Assembly: GCA_039197885.1 (NCBI GenBank)
Contig: JBCCTY010000093.1
Coordinates: 1-13,217, forward strand
Source: JBCBSZ01 sp039197885
GTDB lineage: Bacteria > Actinomycetota > Acidimicrobiia > Acidimicrobiales > Poriferisodalaceae
DNA length: 13,217 nt
Direction of reading: 5' to 3'
Part shown: positions 6,861 to 13,217 of the stretch, piece by piece
How the letters are laid out: each line of letters opens with the position of its first letter
Position numbering within the stretch: position 1 is the stretch's first letter
Translations under genes and position numbers: made by a program
Notes under the pieces: model-generated
The model's input: the letters and a program-made list of their open reading frames with translations, nothing else
What the model was told of the DNA's origin: nothing
Databases searched by the model: none

Positions 6861-7751
6861 GGTCTGGAGCGGGAGGACGGTCTCGGCGAGGTCCTCGACC
6901 TCGGCGATCCAGTCGTCGGCGTCCGCGGCCGGGACCACCACGAACTTGGAGGCACCGACCGCGACGAACCGCTCGATCAGCACCCGGAGCCCGTCCAGGC
7001 CGACCGCGACGACGTCGCGCACGTCGGCGTCGGGGCGCCGCTTGGCGATGATCTCGGCCATCTGATCGGGGACCTCGTCACCGCGGACGTACGGGATGAG
7101 CATGCCGAAGTGATCGTCGTCGATGTGGCGGTCGTTGGCCTCGGCGATCTCGTTGACCGTGCGCCAGTCGGCTGCGGCGATGTCGGGGGTCGTGAACGAC
7201 GGCAGCCAGCCGTTCGCCAGCCGGCCGACGCGGTCGAGCTCGCGAGGTGCGGCCCCGCCGAGCCAGACCTCCATCCGGCCGACCGGCTTGGGGCGGATCG
7301 TGAGGTCGGTGTACGCGAACCGCTCGCCTTCGTGGGTGACGCCGTCCTCGTTCCACAGGCGGCGGATGAGCGGCAGCGCCTCCTCCAGCCACGGCCCCCG
7401 CTCCTTGCGTTCGAGCCCGAAGGCCTGCTGCTCGCGGGGATCGGCGACGCCGAGTCCGAAGGCGGGGAGGAGCCGACCACCGCTGATGCGATCGAGGCTG
7501 GCGAGGGTCTTGGCGGTCACGACGGGGTTGCGACCCGGCAGCACCATCACGCTCATCCCGAACTTGAGCTTCGTCGTGGCTCCGGCAGCCACGGCCATGG
7601 CCACGACCGGGTCGGGGCAGTCGCCGCCGAGGCGCTCGGACACCCACAGCGAGTCGAACCCGACCCGTTCGGTCGCCTGGCAGAACGGAGCGAAGCGCTC
7701 GTCGTTGAGGGTCGTGCGGGTCCCGAGGCCCATGCCGATCCGGATCTTCAC
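6858..7751 (-). CDS. LLM class (luciferase-like) F420-dependent oxidoreductase
   Basis: From GTG 7751 this encodes 297 residues beginning (M)KIRIGMGLG, which matches the first beta strand of the luciferase-like TIM barrel. Other family segments are ERVGFDSLWVSER (28-40), MSVMVLPGRNPVVTAKTLAS (66-85), DRISGGRLLPAFGLGV (87-102), IRPKPVGRMEVWLGG (152-166) and RVGRLANGWLP (174-184). In actinobacteria such proteins usually use deazaflavin F420 for hydride transfer, though some use FMN; the cofactor is inferred from family and host, and the substrate is unknown. Alternative in-frame starts at 7760 (GTG) and 7775 (TTG) only add residues before the first strand. The gene is first of a two-gene unit with the VOC protein and is divergent from the short-chain dehydrogenase, with 38 nt between start codons. 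No signal peptide; cytoplasmic. Confidence 0.92.
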   Translation of the reverse strand: MKIRIGMGLGTRTTLNDERFAPFCQATERVGFDSLWVSERLGGDCPDPVVAMAVAAGATTKLKFGMSVMVLPGRNPVVTAKTLASLDRISGGRLLPAFGLGVADPREQQAFGLERKERGPWLEEALPLIRRLWNEDGVTHEGERFAYTDLTIRPKPVGRMEVWLGGAAPRELDRVGRLANGWLPSFTTPDIAAADWRTVNEIAEANDRHIDDDHFGMLIPYVRGDEVPDQMAEIIAKRRPDADVRDVVAVGLDGLRVLIERFVAVGASKFVVVPAADADDWIAEVEDLAETVLPLQT

Positions 7752-7758
7752 GTCCGCC

Positions 7759-7764
7759 ACCGTA
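7759..7764 (-). promoter_or_regulatory. Candidate -10 element (TACGGT) for the LLM oxidoreductase
   Basis: TACGGT on the minus strand ends 7 nt before GTG 7751 and supports that start over the upstream alternatives. The same hexamer at the same distance precedes the fumarase gene. No -35 element is recognisable. Confidence 0.42.
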
Positions 7765-7775
7765 GGCGAGGCCAA

Positions 7776-7781
7776 TACCCT
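7776..7781 (+). promoter_or_regulatory. Candidate -10 element (TACCCT) for the short-chain dehydrogenase
   Basis: TACCCT ends 8 nt before GTG 7790, so transcription would begin at or within a base or two of that start codon. This favours GTG 7790 over ATG 7805, whose GGAG (7799-7802) is only 2 nt away and too close for normal use. It lies 11 nt from the oppositely directed element at 7759-7764. Confidence 0.45.
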
Positions 7782-7789
7782 GGGATGCC

Positions 7790-8572
7790 GTGACCGACGG
7801 AGCGATGGATCCGCTGGCGGCCTTCCGCCTCGACGGCAGGGTCGCCATCGTCACCGGGGCCTCCTCCGGTTTCGGTGAGCGGTTCGCCCGCGTCCTCGCA
7901 TCGGTCGGCGCCTCCGTGGTCATCGCCGCCCGGCGCATCGAGCGGATCGAGGCGTTGGCCGAGTCGCTCCCCGACGCGCTCGCCGTCGAGACCGACGTCG
8001 CCGACGAGGCAGCGTGTGAGCGCCTCGTCGCGGCCACCGTCGAGCGATACGGGCGGGTCGACGTGCTGGTCAACAACGCCGGCATCAGCGACGCGCCGAC
8101 CAAGGCCGAGGACCTCGACCCGACCACCTTCTCGTCGGTGCTCGACGTCAACCTCCACGCCTGCTTCGTGCTCAGCCGCCTCGTCGCGCCGCAGATGTTC
8201 GAGCAGGGCTCCGGCTCGATCATCAACGTCGCCTCGGTGCACGGGCTCGTGGCCTCCGCCCCCAACCTCCAGGTCGCCTACGACAGCTCGAAGCATGGGC
8301 TCATCGGCCTCACCCGCGGCCTCGCGGGGCAGTGGGCCCGTCAGGGCGTGCGGGTGAACGCACTGGCGCCGGGCTACTTCGAGACCGAGCTCACGGCGCC
8401 CATGTTCGCCGACGACGACTCGGGGCTGGGGTGGATCCGGCGCAACACCCAGATGGGTCGCGCCGGCGCCGTCCCCGAGCTCGACGGCGCGATCCTGCTC
8501 CTCGCCTCCGACGCCGGCTCCTACATGAGCGGGGCCGTGCTCACCGTCGACGGTGGCTGGACCGCCCGATGA
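7790..8572 (+). CDS. SDR family NAD(P)-dependent oxidoreductase
   Basis: Encodes 260 residues, the classical short-chain dehydrogenase length. The Rossmann signature TGASSGFG is at 22-29 and NNAG at 95-98. The catalytic tetrad is Asn121 (DVNLH), Ser149 (NVASV), Tyr164 and Lys168 (YDSSK). The Ser-Tyr spacing is 15, about two residues longer than usual. Arginines after the second strand (AARRIER, 47-52) suggest NADPH preference, and the C-terminus SGAVLTVDGGW is typical of the beta-ketoacyl-ACP-reductase-like group. It reversibly oxidises an alcohol or reduces a ketone; substrate unknown. ATG 7805 is an alternative start. Its stop overlaps the start of the next gene (ATGA), so the two are probably translated from one message. 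Confidence 0.93.
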   Translation: MTDGAMDPLAAFRLDGRVAIVTGASSGFGERFARVLASVGASVVIAARRIERIEALAESLPDALAVETDVADEAACERLVAATVERYGRVDVLVNNAGISDAPTKAEDLDPTTFSSVLDVNLHACFVLSRLVAPQMFEQGSGSIINVASVHGLVASAPNLQVAYDSSKHGLIGLTRGLAGQWARQGVRVNALAPGYFETELTAPMFADDDSGLGWIRRNTQMGRAGAVPELDGAILLLASDAGSYMSGAVLTVDGGWTAR

Positions 8573-9753
8573 GACGAGCCATCGTCGGGATGGTCACGCT
8601 CGTCGCGCTCGCGGTCGGCGTCCTCGTCACCGCCGGAGCAGCGAGCTCCGAGGTCGAACCGCTCCGCGCCGCACCCGGTGAGTCGGTGACGGTCCCCATC
8701 GGACCGCGCACCGAGCTGCTCGTCGCTCCCGACGGCGTCGGCGTGGTCGACGGCGTCGCCACCTGGACGCCGACCGAGGCCGACCTCGGCGTCCACCGCT
8801 TCGAGACGGTGACGCTCGACGAGCGGGGCAGCTGGTCGACGGCCGAGATCGAGGTGGTCGTCCGCCACGAGCACCGTCCCGGCCTCTACCTCGCGCTCGG
8901 CGACTCGGTCGCCAGTGGCCACGGCCTCGACCGGTGGGACTACCTCGGCCGCGACCGGTGCTGGCGGGCCGAGGGTGCGGCCTACGCCCGCCACGTCGCT
9001 GACGGTCTGGCCGATCGTGGGGTCGATGTCGAGCGCCACATCGTGGCGTGTAGCGGTGCCTTCCTGTCCGACCTCTCGGACGATCCGGTCGGCGGCGGTC
9101 CGTTGGGGGTGGTGCCGGGTGACCGTGCCTCGCAGCTCGAGTGGGCGGCGCTCACCAACCCCGGCCTCGTGACCCTCACGATCGGGGCCAACGATCTCGG
9201 GTTCATCGACCCGGCGGTCTTCTTCGACGACGGTGGCCTCGATCGCGCGGTGCTCGACGGACTCGTCGCCGAGATGGAGGCCGGGCTGATCGCTGCGGTC
9301 GACCGGCTCGTCGCCGAGACCGACGCCCTCGTCGTGGTCACGAACTACCACGACCCGTCGGCGGAGAATCCCCAGGGCGTCGACGGCTGTCGCCAGGCGT
9401 GCTTCGCCGCCGCCACGGCCGAGGCGATCGACGTGATCGCCGCAGCCGTCGACCGGGTCGCCGGCCGCCACCCGGACCGCGTCCTGGTCGCCGACGCCGC
9501 CTCGGCCTTCGTCGGCCACGGTGCCGGCAACGGCCGGGGCCCCGACGTGAGCCGCCTGGGCCAGGGTCCGCTCAGCCGCTTCCTGCCCGCGCCGGTGCGA
9601 GGTGTGTCGTCCTACTGCGCCCGAGGCGACCACTCCAACGACACGTGGATCAACGCGATCGACTGCGTGCACCCCAACGGCGAGGGCCAGGAGGCCTACG
9701 CCGACGCCGTGCTGGCCGCGCTCGACACCGCCGGCTGGCGGAGCGGCAGCTGA
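8569..9753 (+). CDS. Secreted SGNH/GDSL hydrolase with N-terminal Ig-like domain
   Basis: The ATG overlaps the preceding stop (ATGA), giving 394 residues; this start places a signal peptide (MRRAIVGMVTLVALAVGVLV) at the very N-terminus, so the longer upstream reading frame is not used. Residues 30-100 look like an Ig/cadherin-type module (GVATWTPTEADLGVHRFETV). The hydrolase domain follows with block I GDS (Ser113), block II Gly163 (ACSGA), block III GAND (Asn208) and block V DCVH (Asp365, His368), so all catalytic residues are present. Six cysteines in the mature hydrolase domain (131, 161, 274, 278, 350, 366) could form three disulfides, as in exported actinobacterial SGNH esterases. It probably hydrolyses an ester (lipid, acetylated polysaccharide or similar) outside the membrane; the substrate is not predictable. 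It ends 9 nt from the convergent fumarase gene. Confidence 0.93.
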   Translation: MRRAIVGMVTLVALAVGVLVTAGAASSEVEPLRAAPGESVTVPIGPRTELLVAPDGVGVVDGVATWTPTEADLGVHRFETVTLDERGSWSTAEIEVVVRHEHRPGLYLALGDSVASGHGLDRWDYLGRDRCWRAEGAAYARHVADGLADRGVDVERHIVACSGAFLSDLSDDPVGGGPLGVVPGDRASQLEWAALTNPGLVTLTIGANDLGFIDPAVFFDDGGLDRAVLDGLVAEMEAGLIAAVDRLVAETDALVVVTNYHDPSAENPQGVDGCRQACFAAATAEAIDVIAAAVDRVAGRHPDRVLVADAASAFVGHGAGNGRGPDVSRLGQGPLSRFLPAPVRGVSSYCARGDHSNDTWINAIDCVHPNGEGQEAYADAVLAALDTAGWRSGS

Positions 9754-9767
9754 GCGGCGGCCTCAGC
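9749..9767. terminator. Small inverted repeat across two convergent stop codons
   Basis: GCTGAG (9749-9754) pairs with CTCAGC (9762-9767) around a 7-nt loop. The TGA stop of the SGNH gene lies in the left arm and the stop of the fumarase gene (TCA on this strand) in the right arm. A 10-bp direct repeat AGCGGCGGCC also starts at 9753 and 9765. The stem is only 6 bp with no U-tract, so a bidirectional terminator role is tentative. Confidence 0.25.
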
Positions 9768-11409
9768 GGCGGCCGATGGTGATCGGCCGGGGTTGCATGA
9801 CCTCGCTGTAGAAGTCGTTGCCCTTGTCGTCGATGACGATGAACGCAGGGAAGTCCTCGACCTCGATCCGCCAGACGGCCTCCATGCCGAGCTCTTCGTA
9901 CTCGAGGACCTCGACCTTGCGGATCGAGTCCTTGGCCAGCCGTGCGGCCGGGCCGCCGATCGAACCGAGGTAGAAGCCGCCGTGGGTGTCGCAGGCCTCG
10001 GTGACCGCCTTCGACCGGTTGCCCTTGGCCAGCATCACGAAGCTGCCCCCCTTCGCCTGGAAGGAGTCGACGTAGGCGTCCATCCGACCGGCCGTCGTGG
10101 GCCCGAAGGAGCCGGAGGCGTAGCCCTCGGGGGTCTTGGCCGGTCCGGCGTAGTAGACGGGGTGGTTGCGCATGTACTCCGGCATGGGCTCGCCGGCGTC
10201 GAGGCGCTCCTGGATCTTCGCGTGGGCGATGTCGCGGGCCACCACCAGGGTTCCGGTGAGCGACAGCCGGGTCTTGACCGGGTAGCGCGACAGCTCGGCC
10301 CGGATCTCGTCCATCGGACGGTTCAGGTCGACGGCGATCACCTCGTCGGACAGCTCGCCCTCCTCGGTCTCGGGGAGGTACCTCGCCGGGTCGGTCTCGA
10401 GCTGCTCGAGGAACACGCCCTCGGCGGTGATCTTGGCCAGCGCCTGTCGATCGGCCGAGCACGACACGGCGATGCCGACCGGGCACGAGGCGCCGTGGCG
10501 GGGCAGGCGAATGACCCGAACGTCGTGGCAGAAGTACTTACCGCCGAACTGGGCGCCGATGCCGAAGTTGCGCGACATCTCGAGGATGCGGGCCTCCCAC
10601 TCCGGGTCGCGGATGCCGTGACCCGTGGCGGGGTCGCCGGTCGTCGGCATCGAGTCGAGGTACTTCGCCGACGCGTACTTGGCGACCTTCACCGCGTACT
10701 CCGCCGAGGTGCCGCCGATGACGACGGCCAGGTGGTAGGGCGGGCAGGCCGAGGTGCCGATGTAGCGGAGCTTCTCGTCGAGAAAGTTGGTGAGGCGCTC
10801 CTCGTTCAGCAGCGCCTTGGTCTCCTGATAGAGGAAGCTCTTGTTCGCCGAGCCGCCGCCCTTGGCCATGAACATGAACTTGTAGGCGTCGCCGGGCACC
10901 GCCTCGATCTCGATCTGGGCCGGGAGGTTGTTGCCCGTGTTCTTCTCGTCGAACATCGACAGCGGGGCCAGCTGGGAGTACCGGAGGTTCGACGTCTGGT
11001 AGGTGTCGAACACGCCCCGGGAGATGGCTTCGACGTCGTCGGCGCCGGTGAGGACGAGCTCGCCCTTGCGACCCGACACGATGGCGGTGCCGGTGTCCTG
11101 GCAGCCGGGCAGCACGCCACCCGCCGCGATGGAGGCGTTCTTGAGCAGCTCCACCGCGACGAAGCGATCGTTCTCCGTCGCCTCCGGATCATCGAGGATG
11201 CTCGCCAGCTGGGCGAGGTGCGCCGGGCGCAGCAGGTGGGCGATGTCGCGCATCGCCTCGGCGGTGAGCATGGTGAGGACCTCGGGCTCCACCTGGAGGA
11301 ACGTCCGTCCGGCCGCCTCGACGGTCGACACGCCATCGGTCGTCAGGAGGCGATAGTCGGTGGTGTCCTCGCCGAGGGGGAGGATGGGGGAGTAGGCGAA
11401 GTCGGCCAT
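9763..11409 (-). CDS. Class I (iron-sulfur) fumarate hydratase
   Basis: From ATG 11409 this encodes 548 residues, essentially the length of E. coli FumA/FumB, catalysing reversible hydration of fumarate to malate in the TCA cycle in the cytoplasm. Cluster-ligand cysteines appear as GCQDTGTA (Cys103), SACPPYH (Cys222) and VSCSADRQ (Cys317), as expected for an oxygen-sensitive [4Fe-4S] centre. The alpha part is followed by a fused beta part from about residue 340, with the GSFGPTTAGRMD (433-444) and AKGNRSK segments. Both parts are intact. Other class I members act on mesaconate or tartrate, so fumarase is likely but not certain. The frame is open upstream to 11757, but that extension is antisense-like Ser/Arg/Pro-rich sequence overlapping the Rieske gene and is rejected. 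The start lies 19 nt after the Rieske stop, on the same strand. Confidence 0.95.
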   Translation of the reverse strand: MADFAYSPILPLGEDTTDYRLLTTDGVSTVEAAGRTFLQVEPEVLTMLTAEAMRDIAHLLRPAHLAQLASILDDPEATENDRFVAVELLKNASIAAGGVLPGCQDTGTAIVSGRKGELVLTGADDVEAISRGVFDTYQTSNLRYSQLAPLSMFDEKNTGNNLPAQIEIEAVPGDAYKFMFMAKGGGSANKSFLYQETKALLNEERLTNFLDEKLRYIGTSACPPYHLAVVIGGTSAEYAVKVAKYASAKYLDSMPTTGDPATGHGIRDPEWEARILEMSRNFGIGAQFGGKYFCHDVRVIRLPRHGASCPVGIAVSCSADRQALAKITAEGVFLEQLETDPARYLPETEEGELSDEVIAVDLNRPMDEIRAELSRYPVKTRLSLTGTLVVARDIAHAKIQERLDAGEPMPEYMRNHPVYYAGPAKTPEGYASGSFGPTTAGRMDAYVDSFQAKGGSFVMLAKGNRSKAVTEACDTHGGFYLGSIGGPAARLAKDSIRKVEVLEYEELGMEAVWRIEVEDFPAFIVIDDKGNDFYSEVMQPRPITIGRR

Positions 11410-11416
11410 GCCCGTG

Positions 11417-11422
11417 ACCGTA
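11417..11422 (-). promoter_or_regulatory. Candidate -10 element (TACGGT) for the fumarase gene
   Basis: TACGGT on the minus strand ends 7 nt before ATG 11409, within the 19-nt gap after the Rieske gene. No Shine-Dalgarno sequence is visible. It suggests that fumarase can be transcribed by itself as well as by read-through. Confidence 0.42.
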
Positions 11423-11428
11423 CTGGCC

Positions 11429-12613
11429 TCAGCCTGCGCTGAAGACCCCGGAGAGATCGGCGTCGTCGGTGTCGAGGAGCCGGCCGACCCACTGGTGGAA
11501 GCGGTGGCCACCACCCTCGTTCCGTCCGAACACGAACTCGGTCTTGGCGCCGGTCGAGATCGAGCGCTGGATGCCCAGCCCGGTGGCGTAGTCCTCGTCG
11601 CGCACGACCTGCTCGAGGAAGGCCATCTGCTTCTCGCACAGCGCCCGCTGCTCGTCGTCGGGCTCACCCCGGAACAGGAAGGTCTGGGTGGTGACCGATC
11701 GGCCCACGTCGGGCCCGGGGGACAGCTGCGAGACCATGTAGACCCGGCCGCTGACATCGAAGCCGGCGATCGAGACGTGAGGGAAGATCGTCCACACGCC
11801 GCCGGTCAATCGATCGACGTCCCACTCCTCGTCGGGCAGGTCCTCGAAGCGCTCGAACCGCGGATCGGGCGACGTCACCCGCTGGTGCGGCCCCCAGGCG
11901 TGGTAGAGCGCCTTCGAGCTCATGTCGGGCCCGAAGCTCTCCTTGTGGAGGATGGGCAGGTGGTAGAAGTCGAGGTAGCCGTCGTAGGCCACCTTCCAGT
12001 TCGGGCCCTCGATCCGCTGCTCGCCGACCACCGTGCACTCGTCGAGGCCCAGGTGCTCGAGCATCTCGTCGTAGCCGCCGAGGAAGGTGTCGACATCGAC
12101 CGCGGGTTCGGTGTTGATCGCCGGGGTCACGAAGACGATGCCCGCCCGTTCGGCCACCGGGAGCGGCGTGAGCCCGTAGCAGCTGGTGTCCTCCAGACCG
12201 ACGTCGTCGCGGTCGGGGATGCCCACCAGCGTGCCCTGCTGGTCGTAGGTCCAGGCGTGGTAGGGACAGGCGAAACGGCGAGCCGAACCGGACCCCTCGG
12301 CCACGACGATCGCACCCCGGTGGCTGCACATGTTGACGAAGGCCCGCAGCTCGCCGTCGTGGCCGCGGGAGACGAGGATCGGCACGCCGGCGATCTCGGT
12401 GGCCCGATACGCGCCGGGCTCGCGCAGCTCGCAGCTGAACCCGGCGACGAGCGGGAGGCGTCGGAACACCCGGTCGAGCTCGGCCCGGAACCGGTCGGCG
12501 TCGACGTAGTCGCCGACCGGGACGCGGAACACGTCGGGTTGTTGGTCCTGGGTTCCCGCCCGGACGTGCTCGAGGTTGCTCCGCGCCTGGGCGATCAGTT
12601 CCTGCTTGCTCAT
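11429..12613 (-). CDS. Rieske non-heme iron oxygenase, alpha-subunit type
   Basis: Encodes 394 residues. The Rieske [2Fe-2S] motif is Cys96-x-His98, 17 residues, Cys116-x-x-His119 (MCSHRG and ACPYHAW). The C-terminal catalytic domain holds the mononuclear iron site: NWK at 205-207, bridging Asp215, His218 and His223 (DFYHLPILH), and probably Asp341 (RDEDY). Spacing matches naphthalene-dioxygenase-type alpha subunits, so electrons would pass from the Rieske cluster to an iron that activates O2 for hydroxylation or demethylation of an unknown substrate. No reductase, ferredoxin or beta-subunit gene lies in the window, so electron donors must come from elsewhere. Unlike most starts here, the ATG at 12613 has a strong Shine-Dalgarno sequence. 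The gene lies between a thioredoxin-fold gene upstream and fumarase downstream on the same strand. Cytoplasmic; no signal peptide. Confidence 0.94.
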   Translation of the reverse strand: MSKQELIAQARSNLEHVRAGTQDQQPDVFRVPVGDYVDADRFRAELDRVFRRLPLVAGFSCELREPGAYRATEIAGVPILVSRGHDGELRAFVNMCSHRGAIVVAEGSGSARRFACPYHAWTYDQQGTLVGIPDRDDVGLEDTSCYGLTPLPVAERAGIVFVTPAINTEPAVDVDTFLGGYDEMLEHLGLDECTVVGEQRIEGPNWKVAYDGYLDFYHLPILHKESFGPDMSSKALYHAWGPHQRVTSPDPRFERFEDLPDEEWDVDRLTGGVWTIFPHVSIAGFDVSGRVYMVSQLSPGPDVGRSVTTQTFLFRGEPDDEQRALCEKQMAFLEQVVRDEDYATGLGIQRSISTGAKTEFVFGRNEGGGHRFHQWVGRLLDTDDADLSGVFSAG

Positions 12614-12617
12614 CGGT

Positions 12618-12625
12618 CCCTCCCC
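12618..12625 (-). promoter_or_regulatory. Shine-Dalgarno sequence of the Rieske oxygenase
   Basis: GGGGAGGG on the minus strand places a GGAGG core 5 nt before ATG 12613. The 120-nt gap upstream contains no TA dinucleotide, so no TAnnnT -10 element is available and a longer transcript from upstream is likely. Confidence 0.7.
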
Positions 12626-12705
12626 TGCTCCCGCTCCCAGGCTCCCAGGCAGCTCACGATCGCGCCATTTGACCGTGGTGCAGCGGGCTGACGTCGCGGT
12701 CCGCT

Positions 12706-12733
12706 CGCTCGGCGCGGCGATGCGCCTCGAGCG
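12706..12733 (-). terminator. GC-rich hairpin directly after the thioredoxin-fold gene
   Basis: CGCTCGGCGC (12706-12715) pairs with GCGCC and GAGCG (12722-12733), giving ten base pairs with a 2-nt bulge (TC, 12727-12728) and a 6-nt loop. It begins at the base next to the stop codon. There is no U-tract, so it may be a weak intrinsic terminator, a 3'-end stabiliser, or an attenuating structure between this gene and the Rieske gene. Confidence 0.4.
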
Positions 12734-13216
12734 TCAGTCGAGGGCGGGCGCGCCGCTGTAGGGACGGGGATCGCCGACCTGCGGCAGCTGCGGGAGCGAC
12801 CTCCAGGCGAGGTCCTCCTCCAGCACCAGGACGACCTTGTTCCACTCCTCCGGGTCCCATCCCTCGGCCACAGCGGCGACCTCGCCGTCCTGCCGGATGT
12901 GGACGAAGGCGGGCAGCCGCTCGAGCTCGACCTCGCGAACGAAGGACCGGTCAGGGTCGACGAACACGAGGAACTCGTCGGCGAGCGGGCCCAGGAACTG
13001 CCGGGCACCGGCCTCGTCGCAGGTGGCGAGGAAGCCGACCCGGACGTCGGCCTCGTCGTAGTGGCGCATGATCCGGGCGGCGGTGCGGAGGATCCACGAG
13101 CTCTCGTGCCGGTACGGATCGATGACCGTCACCGTCATGTTGAAGAGCATGACCCACTCGGCGAGCGAGTACTCGTTGCCGTTGAGGTCGCGCAGCTTCG
13201 TGTCGGGTGTGGGGGA
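12734..13216 (-). CDS. Thioredoxin-fold (redoxin-like) protein lacking active-site cysteines; N-terminus beyond window
   Basis: The frame is open through the right edge, so 161 C-terminal residues are visible and the internal ATG at 13150 is probably not the start. The visible part opens TPDTKLRDLNGNEYSLAEW, like the P..L.DL.G..YSL segment that begins peroxiredoxin/TlpA-type domains. It continues VMLFNMTVTVIDPYRHESSW, a VGFLATCDEAGARQFL strand-helix, FLVFVDPDRS, and RLPAFVHIRQDGEV, which resembles the cis-proline loop (xPAFV) of thioredoxins. Where a redoxin has its catalytic cysteine (after the VMLF strand) there is none; the only cysteine is in LATCDEAG. It may therefore be a non-redox thioredoxin-fold protein, or have cysteines in the part outside the window. 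Function unknown. It precedes the Rieske gene by 120 nt on the same strand. Confidence 0.72.
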   Translation of the reverse strand, partial: SPTPDTKLRDLNGNEYSLAEWVMLFNMTVTVIDPYRHESSWILRTAARIMRHYDEADVRVGFLATCDEAGARQFLGPLADEFLVFVDPDRSFVREVELERLPAFVHIRQDGEVAAVAEGWDPEEWNKVVLVLEEDLAWRSLPQLPQVGDPRPYSGAPALD

Positions 13217-13217
13217 G

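Noticed and set aside
7741..7781. -35 elements for the candidate leaderless promoters
   Set aside because: I checked 17-18 nt upstream of the -10 hexamers (paralogues A and B, LLM, SDR, fumarase) and found no consistent TTGAC-like hexamer.
5460..7793. A 777-codon open frame on the + strand opposite paralogue B, the VOC gene and the LLM gene
   Set aside because: Its Glu/Gly/Val/Arg-rich sequence with no domain spans three well-supported genes on the other strand. It is the expected antisense shadow of GC-biased codon use.
8332..8568. N-terminal extension of the SGNH hydrolase frame into the SDR gene
   Set aside because: It would place about 79 arginine-rich residues before a clear signal peptide; the ATG overlapping the SDR stop is far better.
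9793..11442. A 549-codon open frame on the + strand opposite fumarase
   Set aside because: The minus-strand fumarase has all cluster cysteines and full length; the antisense product is low-complexity and unlike any family.
11410..11757. N-terminal extension of the fumarase frame
   Set aside because: It overlaps the Rieske gene, is Ser/Arg/Pro-rich, and fumarases of this class are about 548 residues long, matching the ATG at 11409.
1..13217. tRNA or rRNA genes, CRISPR arrays, transposases, integrases or phage genes
   Set aside because: No cloverleaf, spaced short repeats, transposase motifs or inverted element ends were seen, and nearly every base is in a recognised gene.

Overview
The window is GC-rich, almost fully coding bacterial DNA with third positions dominated by G and C. 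It most resembles a chromosome of a high-GC actinobacterium. Three things point to the class Acidimicrobiia (relatives of Ilumatobacter or Iamia): secreted proteins built of YWL..DGGVF repeats, an F420-type luciferase-like oxidoreductase, and FadE-type acyl-CoA dehydrogenase sequence. The taxonomic call is an inference from protein style; no rRNA or marker gene is present. I see no mobile element, tRNA, rRNA, CRISPR array or prophage gene.

Layout. 2-1876 (+) is the 3' part of a GAF-GGDEF-EAL cyclic-di-GMP protein, cut by the left edge. 1956-3200 (+) is an acyl-CoA dehydrogenase with a strong ribosome binding site. 3204-6329 (-) holds two tandem paralogues encoding secreted six-cysteine proteins with a C-terminal repeat (propeller-like) domain. 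6387-7751 (-) is a two-gene unit, an F420-type LLM oxidoreductase followed by a small VOC metalloprotein. Divergent from it, 7790-9753 (+) is a two-gene unit of a short-chain dehydrogenase overlapping a secreted SGNH hydrolase. 9763-13216 (-) reads, in transcription order, a thioredoxin-fold protein cut by the right edge, a Rieske oxygenase and a class I iron-sulfur fumarase. There is no gene-free stretch longer than 300 bases; the largest gap is about 120 bp (12614-12733).

How the genes fit together. The set is mostly housekeeping and catabolic: acyl-CoA oxidation, F420 and NAD(P) redox chemistry, a Rieske oxygenase, the TCA-cycle fumarase, and two kinds of exported protein. I cannot assemble them into one pathway from sequence alone.

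The strongest unadvertised pattern is in the gene starts. Six starts lack a Shine-Dalgarno sequence, and each has a TAnnnT hexamer 6-8 nt before the start codon, the spacing expected if transcription begins on the start codon (leaderless mRNA). The two genes with clear Shine-Dalgarno sequences (acyl-CoA dehydrogenase and Rieske oxygenase) have no TA dinucleotide in their upstream gaps. The other notable item is the paralogous secreted pair, which shares all six N-terminal cysteines and a gap-free, roughly 83% identical 3' block.
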